The notes under the pieces were generated by a model that saw nothing but the letters and a program-made list of their open reading frames with translations, was not told the DNA's origin and made no database searches. The translations under genes and the position numbers were made by a program. This document shows positions 34,558-43,172 of a DNA stretch of 64,000 nt, piece after piece (position 1 is the stretch's first letter; the number at the start of each line of letters is the position of its first letter). The stretch is from Streptomyces sp. A2-16 (lineage in GTDB: Bacteria; Actinomycetota; Actinomycetes; Streptomycetales; Streptomycetaceae), in NCBI RefSeq assembly GCF_018128905.1, contig NZ_CP063808.1:5952001-6016000 (forward strand). The letters are read 5' to 3'.

Positions 34558-34593
34558 CCACGGGCCCCGGATCAGTGGATCCGGGGCCCGTGG
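34558..34593 (-). terminator. Strong hairpin between peptide gene and aminotransferase gene
   Basis: A perfect 16-bp stem (34558-34573 with 34578-34593) and 4-nt loop begins 17 nt after the peptide stop on the minus strand and is followed by TGTTTCC. It should terminate or attenuate transcription, allowing high peptide mRNA and low read-through into the aminotransferase gene. Confidence 0.8.
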
Positions 34594-34609
34594 GGCGTGC
34601 TGTGCCGGT

Positions 34610-34807
34610 TCAGCCGAGGACGACGTCGGCGCTCGCGTGCGCGGAGACGCCCTTGGCCGAGACGAACGCGTCGAGGTCGGCGCAGACGGCGAGCGGCCCG
34701 GCCTCGACGTGGAGACCGGAGGCGGCCGCGACGGCCACGCCACCGGAGATGCTGTCGAGGTCCGCGTCGTGGATCTCGATGGTTTCGAAGCGGGGGGCGG
34801 AGTTCAT
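34610..34807 (-). CDS. Small double-glycine-leader peptide, candidate RiPP precursor
   Basis: A 65-residue peptide. Residues 1-23 are acidic and end in DADLDSISGG, close to the ELxxVxGG-type double-glycine leaders removed by C39 peptidases. The remaining 42 residues are rich in Ala, Val, Gly and His, with a single Cys (C42) and four Ser. Codon use has strong third-position G/C bias, so the frame is coding. ATG 34807 is preceded by AAAGGAAA; the in-frame GTG at 34840 is less likely. A strong hairpin follows. No modifying enzyme other than the nearby class V PLP enzyme, and no peptidase-transporter, is in view, so it could also be a small structural or toxin-like peptide. Confidence 0.7.
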   Translation of the reverse strand: MNSAPRFETIEIHDADLDSISGGVAVAAASGLHVEAGPLAVCADLDAFVSAKGVSAHASADVVLG

Positions 34808-34964
34808 GACGCGCGTTTCCTTTCGCGGAAGCAATGCCAAGGACGGCTCCCGGATCGAAGCATGCCCAGAGCATCACTGCCAGTCGCCCCGAGCGGGCCT
34901 GCGCGGTGGGCTTCACCGGCGTCGCAACCCGCTCACCGAACACGGCTGTTCCTTCACAGACTTC

Positions 34965-35061
34965 GCCGTCGCACCGACACGCAAAAGGCGTGCGACGGCA
35001 CAACCACGGCCGCGTTTCACCTCCGCCTCGCCCCAGCGGTGAACGGTGTGCAGGTTCACCG
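34965..35061. promoter_or_regulatory. Two inverted repeats upstream of the peptide gene
   Basis: The 366-nt gap 34808-35173 holds no credible gene. It contains GCCGTCGCAC/GTGCGACGGC (34965-34974 and 34990-34999, 15-nt loop) and CGGTGAAC/GTTCACCG (35037-35044 and 35054-35061, 9-nt spacer). The second has operator-like geometry. They may control the leftward peptide gene or the rightward LacI gene. Confidence 0.45.
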
Positions 35062-35106
35062 GATTTTCGATGACGACGTGTCGGCAGGCGTCGCCCTCGC
35101 CATTCG

Positions 35107-35137
35107 AAAAACGTTTCACGTTCCGCGAGGGTAGACT
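35107..35137 (+). promoter_or_regulatory. LacI-type operator and promoter of the LacI gene
   Basis: AAAAACGTTTCACG (35107-35120) matches the sites at 40151-40164 and 40254-40267. TAGACT (35132-35137) is a good -10 just downstream. Autoregulation by the LacI protein encoded at 35174 is expected. Confidence 0.65.
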
Positions 35138-35173
35138 TGCGTCGCCTGGTCGTACGGCCGCAACAGCGAGGGG

Positions 35174-36199
35174 GTGGAGGCCATTTCGGTTCGCCCCGCC
35201 CGTATCCAGGACGTCGCGGCCGCCGCCGGGGTCTCGGTCTCCACGGTGTCGAACGTCCTGAACCGGCCCGAGCGGGTCAACGCCCGCACCGCCGAGCGGG
35301 TCCGCGACGCGGTCGCCGCGCTCGACTACGTCCCGCACCCGGGAGCCGCCGGTCTGCGCACCGGCCACTCCTCGTCGATCGGTCTCGTGCTCCCGGACGT
35401 GGCCAACTCGTTCTACTCGCGCATCGCGCGCGGCGCCGCCGACGCCGCGTACGAACACGGCTACTCCCTCGTCCTGTGCGACAGCGGTGACGCGCCCGAG
35501 CGGGAGCAGGGCTACTTCACCATGCTGGTCGAACAGCGGGCCGTCGGCGCGGTGGTGGTCCCGCTCAGCGCCGACCCCACCCGGCTGTCGCGGCTGCGCG
35601 AGCGCGGTATCCCGCTCGTGCTGGCGGACCGCGCGATGCCCGCCCAGGAGGGCTGTTCGGTCTCCGTCGACGACATCGCCGGTGGCCGCATCGCCGTGCA
35701 GCACCTCCTGGACAGCGGAGCTCGCGACATCCTCGTCGTCAACGGCGAGCGCACCATCCGCCAGTGCGCCGACCGCTACCAGGGTGCCCGCCAGGCCGTG
35801 CGCACCCGGCGCGAGGCCCGCCTCGGCCAGGTCGTCGCCGACGGGATGACGGTGGCCCGGGGCAGCGAGATCGGCCGCACCCTCGACGAAATGCCGGACG
35901 GAGTGTTCTGCACCAACGACTTCCTCGCGGCGGGGCTGTGCCGGGCGCTGGGCGAGCGCGGCGTGAAGATCCCGGAGGACGTGCAGGTCGTCGGCTACGG
36001 CGACCTGGACATCGCGAGCTTCGTCGGCACGACCCTGACGACGGTCCGCCAGCCGGTGGAGGAGCTCGGCAGGGCGGCCGTCGAGATGCTCCTCGACGAG
36101 GTGGAGGCCCGCCCGGAACACGCTCACGAGGCAAGAGTGTTCGCGCCGGGGCTGGTTCTGCGGGACTCCACGCGGGCTTCCTCAGACGCGCCTTTCTAG
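35174..36199 (+). CDS. LacI-family transcriptional regulator of the AACGTTT regulon
   Basis: A 341-residue LacI regulator. The N-terminal helix-turn-helix and hinge (about 7-60) read RIQDVAAAAGVSVSTVSNVLNRPERV. The periplasmic-binding-protein-like sensor follows, with SSSIGLVLPDVANSFYSRIARGAADAA and FCTNDFLAAGLCRALGERGV. GTG 35174 is the only start ahead of the helix-turn-helix; its ribosome site is GAGGGG and rather close. It is convergent with the GH106-like gene (18-nt overlap). Matching operators upstream of itself, the GH106-like gene and the MFS gene indicate a local regulon. Confidence 0.9.
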   Translation: MEAISVRPARIQDVAAAAGVSVSTVSNVLNRPERVNARTAERVRDAVAALDYVPHPGAAGLRTGHSSSIGLVLPDVANSFYSRIARGAADAAYEHGYSLVLCDSGDAPEREQGYFTMLVEQRAVGAVVVPLSADPTRLSRLRERGIPLVLADRAMPAQEGCSVSVDDIAGGRIAVQHLLDSGARDILVVNGERTIRQCADRYQGARQAVRTRREARLGQVVADGMTVARGSEIGRTLDEMPDGVFCTNDFLAAGLCRALGERGVKIPEDVQVVGYGDLDIASFVGTTLTTVRQPVEELGRAAVEMLLDEVEARPEHAHEARVFAPGLVLRDSTRASSDAPF

Positions 36200-39100
36200 C
36201 CGCACCGGCCCCAGCAGCCCGGACGGAAGCTGGGAGGGGAACGCCCACGCGGTCGGTGTGGCCTCGGCGAGATACGGGGCCAGTGTGTTGTGGACGGTCA
36301 CCTCGAGCCGGACGGTACGCCCGGCGCTCCCGCGGAGTTCGAAGCGGTACGGCGCACAGAACGCCTCCCCGACGGGCTCCCCGTCGACGCACACCGCCAC
36401 GCTGCCGCGCACCCGCCCCAGGTCCAGTACCGGGTCCGGTCCGGCCGGCACCTCCAGCGTCCGCGCATAGGTCACGCCTCCGCTCCAGCCTCCCAGTCCC
36501 AGCTCGCCCCACTCCCCCAGCGGCAAGGGTGCCGCGACCGTGCGCACCCGCACCGGTCCACGCCAGGCGGAACCGCCGCGCAGACAGGCAGTGGGGGCGG
36601 TGACGACTTCGCACTCCGTTGCGTCGGCGCAGGGTTGATCCAGCGTCAGTTCTGCTCCTTCCAGCGGCATTTCAGCGCCGTCGCCGATCCGCACCCGGGC
36701 GGGAAGCTCCAACGGAAGATCCAGCGATACGGTCCCCGCCGGCACGGTGAACCGGAAGCGCTGCTCGGCCTCCCGGACGTCATCGGTGGACCGCAGCGGC
36801 AGTGCGGCGGAACCGAGCACCGGGGCTCCGGCCAGCCACTCGGCCCCGGGCAGGGGATGCGGCCGTACCGCCGCAGCGCAGTGCTGCAACTCCCCCCAGC
36901 GGCCCTCGTGTTCGACGGTGAGCCCGCTCCACTGCCCGGTCCGTGCCTCCCAGCCCGGGCCACTGACCAGGGCGGTGGTGCCCGACACCAGGTCGACGAA
37001 CACCGCGTCCCGGGCGTCGACGCTGTCGGCCACCACGTCCAGGACGTGATCACCGGCGCTCAGCGTCAGTTCGTGCCGGAAGAACATCGGTACCGCGCCC
37101 CAGTCGGACTCGTAGTACTCCACCTTCTCCTGCCGCGCCACGACGGCTCCGTCGAGCAGGACGGTCACGCCCACCGCGGCGCCCACGACGAGGACCGCCG
37201 CCGCACCCCGGTCCGGGGTGCCGATCCGGCCGCGGAAGGTCACGCCGCCGTCCGGTCGTACACCGTCGGGCAGGCGCATGAACAGCGGCCGCGGCGCGAA
37301 CCCGCCCGGGCGGGACAGGCAGAACCAGCTGCCCAGCGGGGTGTCGGCGGCGCCCGAGATGGTCTGCGGCCGGTCCTGGGCGTCGGACAGCTCGTACTCC
37401 AGCACGTTGCGGGCCCGTTCGACCTCCACCCGGGCGGACGCCAGATATCCCCCGCCCGTCTCCAGCCGACTGCCGTTCCACCACAGGCGTTTGACCGCGG
37501 CCGCGCCGACGTGCAGGTCGGCGGGCCCGCGGTGGCCGGTCTCCACGACGGTCCTGACCCGGGCCACGGTCCCGCGCACGGGCACCGGGACCCGCACGAA
37601 CTCCTCCGGAACCAGGCCCTTGTTGCCGAGCAGCCCGTCGGGGTCCGGGATGCCCCGACTCGACGAGTACAGCGAGAGACCCCAGTCATCGGGGGCCAAC
37701 TCCTGCCGCCCGGAGAGGACTTGCTCGACCGCGGCACGGTCCAGGGGAGCCGGGGCCTGCGCGGAGGGGACGGGTGGCAGTACGCGGACGCGGTTGCCGT
37801 AGGTCGCCCGCGCCTGCCCCCAGGAGCCTTCGCTCTCGGTCCACCCCATGGTCCAGATCTGCGGTTCGGCGACGGACGCTCCGGCGGGCAGGGCCAGGTC
37901 GCCCCAGGTGTTGTCCATGGTGGGAGCGAGGCGGCCCTCCCAGCCGCTCGACAGATCGGTCACCTCCGTCGCTCCCGTCGGCTCCAGGGGCGGCGGGGGC
38001 ACGGCGTCCGCCGCAGGGCCTTCGCGCCATACGACGAGGGCGGCGGGGGCGCCTTCCAGGGGCACCTCGATGGTGGAGACGCCGTCAGCGACCGTGACGC
38101 GGCCCGGGCGGCGGCTGCCGGTCGCCGGGTTCCAGATCTCGGCCTCGGCGACCGGGCCCCGCACGGTGACGGTCGAAGTGCGGGCGTAGCGGGCGGGGTC
38201 GATCTCGTGACGGCCCCGCGGCGGATGCGTCCGGGCGTCCGGGAACGCCCCGGTGACCAGCGCGACCGCCTCGTCGCCCTTCCTCCTGACGAGCAGCGGT
38301 ACCTCCCCCGTGGCGTAGCCGGAGGCGTCGGCGACCGCTGCCGCACCGGCTTCGGCGTCGGCCACCCGTTCCAGGCGCGGGTGGTCGAGCAGCGCGGCCA
38401 CGACGGAGTCGTCCCCGGACAGGCCCGCGGCGTGTTCCGGCGGTCGGCCCACGACCACGACCCGTCCACCGGCGTCGAGGAGTTCGGCCAGTCGGCGGGC
38501 CGTCTCGTGCTCCAGGACGCTCGCCGAGGGCAGCAGGACCGCCGTGTACGCGAGGTCCCGGATGCGCAGGGTGCCGTCGCCGGCCTTGGCGCCCTGGACC
38601 GAGGCGTCGTCGATGACGTCGAAGGACACGCGACGGCGGTCGAGGGCGCCGACGGCGGGTTCGAGCCAGTTGTTGGTTCCGCACAGCTCCAGGTAGTGGC
38701 GCTGGGTCTCGTCCACGTCGGCGTGCGCCTCGCCGAGGCGGCCGTCGCCGAAGTGCTGGACGGGGGCGTCGAGGGGGATCAGGGACTGCATCGTCGCGGT
38801 GGGGTGCAGGACCGCCACGTCGGCGCTGTAGGTGCCCCAGGACAGGATCGAGCAGATCCGGGCGACGGCCCGGGAGAACGCCGGGTACTGCCGCCAGTAG
38901 GGCTGGCGCCAGTCGGTGGACGGGGGCGCCCACTCGAACCAGCCGCCCGCGGTGCCGAAATAGCTGGCGTGCGGGTTGTAGAGGTTGGCGCCGCTGCGCA
39001 GGAACGGCAGCAGCCAGTCGTAGGTCTCCTCCAGGGTGCCGCCCCAGCCGGAGGAGTGGAACGACTCGATCCAGACACGCTCGTGGCCGTGGAGGTGGGC

Positions 39101-40108
39101 CATGGAGGAGTGCACCTTGGCGTCGCCGTGGTGGTCGCTGCCTGCGGCGCTGTACCAGCGGTGGGTGCGGAAGTAGTCCGTGTAGAGCTGCGTCGACTGG
39201 GCCGGGAACCCGGAGCGGGCCGGGTGGCTCTGGTCGCAGCCCAGGAGCAGGCCGCGCTCCTCGTGCCAGGCGGCGAGCGGGCGGAAGAGGGCCTCTTCGG
39301 TGAGTTCCGCTCGGACGGCGTAGTAGTCGGCGCGGATCTTGCGGTCCCGCGAGGTGTCTCCCGTGAAGAGGGCCGGGAGGTGGTCGAGGAGATCGTAGCC
39401 GCGCCGGGTCCGGAACTCCTCGGGGAAGCGGCCGGTCCAGGAGTTGGTGGCGGGCAGCTCGTCCTGGAAGCCGCCGGCGATGACGTTGCCCAGGTACTCG
39501 GGCACGCGACGGTCGTACTCGTGGTGGATGGCGTCGAACAGGAGACCGACGGACTCGGGGTTCAGGTAGTCGAAGGCCGTGGGGACGGCGGTGACCAGGC
39601 GTACCTCGGCGCCGTCGGGGGCCTCGATCGCCGGGCCGGCGACCGGGAGGCGGACGCCCGTTCGGTCGTACGCGCCCAGCAGTGTTTCCGTGCCCTTGAG
39701 CGCGACGGTGCCGCCGGAGACGACAGCCCGGCGCGAGCGCAGGGCGCGGCCCGCCGATCCGGGGTGCCGGCGGGTGATGCCGCCCTGGACGTTGGCGCCG
39801 GAGAAGCCGATCTGGTCGTAGAACCACAGGCGCGTGCCCAGGTCCCCGGCGAGCTCGCAGGCGTCCTCGAAGCGGGCCCACCACTCCTCGCCGAACCACA
39901 CCGGGTCGTCGGTACGGGCGCCGAAGGTCGGGCCCGCCGGGGCCAGGTTGATCACCACGAGGTTGTGGACGCCACCGTCCGCGAACCGGCGCAGTTGCCA
40001 GGCCAGACGGTCCCGGGTGACTTTCGCGCCGGACCACCACCACAGCGGGGTGGGGCCGAAGTCGCGGGGCGGGTTGTCGAACAGCTGTCGCAGGGCTGGA
40101 GAGATCAC
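36182..40108 (-). CDS. Large glycoside hydrolase, GH106 alpha-L-rhamnosidase-like
   Basis: A 1308-residue protein. The N-terminal catalytic region starts with PTPLWWWSGAKVTRDRLAWQ and FADGGVHNLVVINLAP, followed by TRLWFYDQIGFSGAN, the pattern of GH106 alpha-L-rhamnosidases. A long middle region with HERVWIESFHSSGWGGTLEE is consistent with the barrel. The C-terminal half has beta-sandwich/galactose-binding-like modules and ends VRLEVTVHNTLAPYLAEATPTAWAFPSQ, a typical GH106 closing block. No signal peptide is present, so it may act on imported oligosaccharides. GTG 40108 follows AAGGA by 7 nt. An AACGTTT operator lies about 45 bp upstream. Rhamnosidase activity is a family-level inference. Confidence 0.8.
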   Translation of the reverse strand: MISPALRQLFDNPPRDFGPTPLWWWSGAKVTRDRLAWQLRRFADGGVHNLVVINLAPAGPTFGARTDDPVWFGEEWWARFEDACELAGDLGTRLWFYDQIGFSGANVQGGITRRHPGSAGRALRSRRAVVSGGTVALKGTETLLGAYDRTGVRLPVAGPAIEAPDGAEVRLVTAVPTAFDYLNPESVGLLFDAIHHEYDRRVPEYLGNVIAGGFQDELPATNSWTGRFPEEFRTRRGYDLLDHLPALFTGDTSRDRKIRADYYAVRAELTEEALFRPLAAWHEERGLLLGCDQSHPARSGFPAQSTQLYTDYFRTHRWYSAAGSDHHGDAKVHSSMAHLHGHERVWIESFHSSGWGGTLEETYDWLLPFLRSGANLYNPHASYFGTAGGWFEWAPPSTDWRQPYWRQYPAFSRAVARICSILSWGTYSADVAVLHPTATMQSLIPLDAPVQHFGDGRLGEAHADVDETQRHYLELCGTNNWLEPAVGALDRRRVSFDVIDDASVQGAKAGDGTLRIRDLAYTAVLLPSASVLEHETARRLAELLDAGGRVVVVGRPPEHAAGLSGDDSVVAALLDHPRLERVADAEAGAAAVADASGYATGEVPLLVRRKGDEAVALVTGAFPDARTHPPRGRHEIDPARYARTSTVTVRGPVAEAEIWNPATGSRRPGRVTVADGVSTIEVPLEGAPAALVVWREGPAADAVPPPPLEPTGATEVTDLSSGWEGRLAPTMDNTWGDLALPAGASVAEPQIWTMGWTESEGSWGQARATYGNRVRVLPPVPSAQAPAPLDRAAVEQVLSGRQELAPDDWGLSLYSSSRGIPDPDGLLGNKGLVPEEFVRVPVPVRGTVARVRTVVETGHRGPADLHVGAAAVKRLWWNGSRLETGGGYLASARVEVERARNVLEYELSDAQDRPQTISGAADTPLGSWFCLSRPGGFAPRPLFMRLPDGVRPDGGVTFRGRIGTPDRGAAAVLVVGAAVGVTVLLDGAVVARQEKVEYYESDWGAVPMFFRHELTLSAGDHVLDVVADSVDARDAVFVDLVSGTTALVSGPGWEARTGQWSGLTVEHEGRWGELQHCAAAVRPHPLPGAEWLAGAPVLGSAALPLRSTDDVREAEQRFRFTVPAGTVSLDLPLELPARVRIGDGAEMPLEGAELTLDQPCADATECEVVTAPTACLRGGSAWRGPVRVRTVAAPLPLGEWGELGLGGWSGGVTYARTLEVPAGPDPVLDLGRVRGSVAVCVDGEPVGEAFCAPYRFELRGSAGRTVRLEVTVHNTLAPYLAEATPTAWAFPSQLPSGLLGPVRLERRV

Positions 40109-40150
40109 GGATGGGTCCTTCCGAGTACGGCCCGGACACTCTCACGGATC

Positions 40151-40164
40151 AAAAACGTTTTACG
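40151..40164 (-). promoter_or_regulatory. LacI-type operator upstream of the GH106-like gene
   Basis: AAAAACGTTTTACG differs by one base from the site before the LacI gene (35107-35120). It lies 43 bp upstream of the GH106-like start, in the divergent region shared with the MFS gene. Confidence 0.65.
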
Positions 40165-40248
40165 TCAGCCTCACCGTAGGACAGTCCCAGGGCACCCACC
40201 AGAGCTGCGGGGCCGTCAGGTCGGTTCCACGGATGGCCGCATGACGTC

Positions 40249-40277
40249 TTGTTGGAACGTTTTTACGCTCCTATAGT
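40249..40277 (+). promoter_or_regulatory. MFS/isomerase promoter with embedded LacI-type operator
   Basis: TTGTTG (40249-40254), a 17-bp spacer and TATAGT (40272-40277) form a convincing promoter. GGAACGTTTTTACG (40254-40267) fills the spacer and carries the same AACGTTT core as the other two sites, so LacI binding would block RNA polymerase directly. Confidence 0.7.
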
Positions 40278-40348
40278 CGCTGGACATCGGCCGAGAACAG
40301 CGACGTCCCCCTCCGCTCGGACCCACTCTCCCCAGACGGAGCCGCATC

Positions 40349-41644
40349 ATGGCCCGAACCTCGCCTGCCCCGAACCAGCCGGAACCGCCCATCGAGAAGC
40401 GCCTGTGGAAGGTCGCGACCCTCTCCGGCATGGCGTCCTACCTCGATGCCGCGCTCATCGTGAGCATCGGCGTCAACCTGGCCATCTACCGCGACGCCTA
40501 CGACATGGGCGTCTGGATGGCCGGTGCGATCAGCGCGATCGTCACCATCTGCATCGCCGTCGGCTCCCTGGTCGGCGGACGGCTCGCCGACGTGTTCGGG
40601 CGACGCCGCCTCTACAACCTGGACATCCTCTGCTACGCCCTCGGGGCGGTCGTCATCACCCTGGCGCCCGACGACATCACCCTTCTGGTGGGTGTCCTGC
40701 TCGCCGGTCTCGCGGCCGGCGCCGACCTGCCGACCTCCCTGGCCGTGGTCTCGGACGCCTCCCCCGACCACGCGCGGGGACGGCTCATCGCGTTCACGCA
40801 GGTCATGTGGATGCTGGGCATCATCGTCGTGGTCTTCGTCGGCTTCGCGCTGTCGGACACCGGCATGATCGGCGCTCGTCTCATCACCGGCCATCTGGCG
40901 GTCGCCGCGCTGGTCACCTGGCATCTGCGGTCCCGGCTGGAACTGGCCACCGGACCGGATCCGGCACAGGACGAGGTCCCGGCGCGCAAGCCGGCCGAGC
41001 AGGGGGTCGCGCTCAAGAACGTCTGGACCCGTGCCGCCCTGGTGCCCATGCTCGCCACCTTCGCCTTCTACGTCACCTGGGGCCTGGGCGCCAACACCAT
41101 GGGCCAGTTCACGACGTATCTGCTGGTCACGGTCAGCGGTGCCTCGCAGAGCGTGGCCACCGGCATCAACCTGGCCTGTCTCCCGATCGGTCTGCTGCTG
41201 ACGCTCGCCTTCGTCCGGATCGCCGACGGCCCGCGCCGCGACCGGATGTTCTACGTCGCCACGCTCGTGCAGATCGCGGCTTTCGCGATCGGCACGCTGA
41301 CCCTGGGTGCCATCGTCGGCTTCCTCGTCTTCTACGTCCTCTACCAGCTGTCGTATCCCTTCGCGGGCGAGGCGAACTACAAGGTGTGGTCGCAGCTGAC
41401 CCTGCCCGCGGACACCCGGGGCACCACGCAGGGGATCACCTACGCCGTCTCCCGCGGGGTCTTCGCGGGCGTCGCGTTCGTGACGCCCGCGCTCCTCGAC
41501 CGGAGCCCCAGCCTGCTGCTCTGGGTGATCACCGGATGCATGGCGCTGTCGGCCCTCGCGGGTCTGTACATCGTGCGCGTCCTCATTCCGCGCGCGTCCC
41601 CGGTCGCCGCCGCACCGGCGGACGTCAAGGTCGCGCGGGCCTGA
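40349..41644 (+). CDS. MFS sugar-type transporter
   Basis: A 431-residue major facilitator with about twelve helices. GGRLADVFGRRRLYNLD is the loop 2-3 signature of the sugar porter/metabolite-H+ symporter groups. RGRLIAFTQVMWMLG follows helix 4. A cytoplasmic central loop covers about 200-225, and the C terminus is cytoplasmic. It probably imports the glycoside or monosaccharide used by the neighbouring enzymes. ATG 40349 follows CGGAG. Under the AACGTTT operator, 25 nt before the isomerase-family gene. Confidence 0.88.
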   Translation: MARTSPAPNQPEPPIEKRLWKVATLSGMASYLDAALIVSIGVNLAIYRDAYDMGVWMAGAISAIVTICIAVGSLVGGRLADVFGRRRLYNLDILCYALGAVVITLAPDDITLLVGVLLAGLAAGADLPTSLAVVSDASPDHARGRLIAFTQVMWMLGIIVVVFVGFALSDTGMIGARLITGHLAVAALVTWHLRSRLELATGPDPAQDEVPARKPAEQGVALKNVWTRAALVPMLATFAFYVTWGLGANTMGQFTTYLLVTVSGASQSVATGINLACLPIGLLLTLAFVRIADGPRRDRMFYVATLVQIAAFAIGTLTLGAIVGFLVFYVLYQLSYPFAGEANYKVWSQLTLPADTRGTTQGITYAVSRGVFAGVAFVTPALLDRSPSLLLWVITGCMALSALAGLYIVRVLIPRASPVAAAPADVKVARA

Positions 41645-41669
41645 ACCGAACCCCGAAGGAGCGCCGACC

Positions 41670-43142
41670 ATGGCGACGACCGAATCCACCACGACCCGTG
41701 CCGGTGAACGGGAAGCCGCCCTGGGCGAGTTGCTCCCGCCCGTGCCCCGCCGCCGGCCGCGGATCGGACTGGTCTCCGGCGGGCTCGGCACCTACTGGCC
41801 GCAGTTCCCGGGACTGCTGCCCCAGTTGAAGGAGTCGGCCGCCTATGTCGCCGAGCGGCTTGGCCGGTTGGACGCGGAGGTGACGGACGCCGGGTTCGTC
41901 TCCGACGCCCAGGAGGGCGCGGCCGCCGCCGAGCGGCTGCGCCGGGCCGACTGCGATCTGATCGTGCTGTTCCTGACGACCTATCTGACCTCGTCGATGG
42001 TGCTGCCGATCGCGCAGCGCACCCACACCCCGGTGCTGGTCGTCGACCTCCAGCCGTCCGAGCGCATGGACCACGCCTCCTTCGACACCGGCGACTGGCT
42101 GGCGTACTGCTCGCAGTGCTCCGTGCCGGAGGTCGGCAACGTCTTCCGCCGGGCCGGCATCCCCTTCCGGTCGGTGTCGGGCTGGCTGCGACAGGAGTCG
42201 GCGTGGCGGCGCGTGGAGCGGTGGGTGCGGGCCGCACACGTCCGGGCCGCGCTCCGGCATGCCCGGCACGGACTGATGGGGCACGTGTACCCCGGCATGC
42301 TCGACGTGCAGACCGATCCGACGCTGCTGTCGGCGACGTTCGGCTCGCATGTCGAGGTGCTGGAGTTCGACGATCTGCGGCACCGGGTGGAGAAGGTGAC
42401 CGGTGCGGAGACCCGGGAGCGGGTGGAGCTCGCCCGGGAGATCTTCACCGTCGACGAGAGTGTGGTGGACGAGGACTTCGCGTGGGGGGCGACCGTGTCG
42501 GTGGCCCTCGACCGGCTGGTGGAGGACTTCGGGCTCGACACCCTCGCCTACTACCACCGGGGCCTCGACGGGGAGCAGCACGAGCGGCTCGGCGCCGGCA
42601 TGATCCTGGGCGCCTCGCTGCTCACGGCCCGCGGGGTGCCCTCGGCCGGCGAGTACGAACTGCGCACCAGTCTCGCCCAGTTGGCCTCGCAGAGTGTCGG
42701 TGCCGGGGGCTCCTTCACGGAGATCCAGGCGCTGAACTTCAAGGACGGGGTGGTGGAGATGGGCCACGACGGGCCCGCCCACCTCGCGCTCAGCGCCCGG
42801 GATCCGCTGCTGCGGGGGCTGGGCGTGTACCACGGCAAGCGTGGCTGGGGCGTCAGCGTGGAGTTCGATGTACGGCAGGGGCCCGTCACCCTGCTCGGCC
42901 TGGGTCAGGACGCCGACGGCAGCCTGTCGTTCATCACATCGGAGGGCACGGTCGTCCCGGGGCCGCTGCTGGAGATCGGCAACACGACCAGCCGGGTCGA
43001 CTTCGGCCGGGATCCCGGCGAGTGGGTCGACGCGTGGAGCGCCACCGGGGTCGGGCATCACTGGTCGCTGGCGGTGGGGCATCACGGCGCCGATTTCGGG
43101 GCGGCGGCGAGTCTGCTGGGGATCGACCACCGGGAGGTCTAG
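41670..43142 (+). CDS. L-fucose/L-arabinose isomerase-family protein
   Basis: A 490-residue protein of the FucI/AraA-like fold. IGLVSGGLGTYWPQFPGLLPQL begins the N-terminal Rossmann-like domain. DLIVLFLTTYLTSSMVLPIAQ and LMGHVYPGMLDVQTDPTLL are middle-domain blocks. The C-terminal half has GAGMILGASLLTARGVPSAGEYELRT with the likely metal glutamate. Ketol isomerisation of an L-sugar is expected, but several family members have other substrates. GAAGGAG precedes ATG 41670. Co-transcribed with the MFS gene. No kinase or aldolase follows, so the downstream steps are elsewhere. Confidence 0.82.
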   Translation: MATTESTTTRAGEREAALGELLPPVPRRRPRIGLVSGGLGTYWPQFPGLLPQLKESAAYVAERLGRLDAEVTDAGFVSDAQEGAAAAERLRRADCDLIVLFLTTYLTSSMVLPIAQRTHTPVLVVDLQPSERMDHASFDTGDWLAYCSQCSVPEVGNVFRRAGIPFRSVSGWLRQESAWRRVERWVRAAHVRAALRHARHGLMGHVYPGMLDVQTDPTLLSATFGSHVEVLEFDDLRHRVEKVTGAETRERVELAREIFTVDESVVDEDFAWGATVSVALDRLVEDFGLDTLAYYHRGLDGEQHERLGAGMILGASLLTARGVPSAGEYELRTSLAQLASQSVGAGGSFTEIQALNFKDGVVEMGHDGPAHLALSARDPLLRGLGVYHGKRGWGVSVEFDVRQGPVTLLGLGQDADGSLSFITSEGTVVPGPLLEIGNTTSRVDFGRDPGEWVDAWSATGVGHHWSLAVGHHGADFGAAASLLGIDHREV

Positions 43143-43172
43143 CGGGGGTCCGGCGGGGCGGTCCGGCCGCGG

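Noticed and set aside
36290-40276. A 1328-codon plus-strand open frame opposite the GH106-like gene.
   Set aside because: It is the antisense shadow of a high-GC3 gene; its translation is Gly/Arg/Pro/Ala-rich without motifs, while the minus strand encodes recognisable GH106 blocks.
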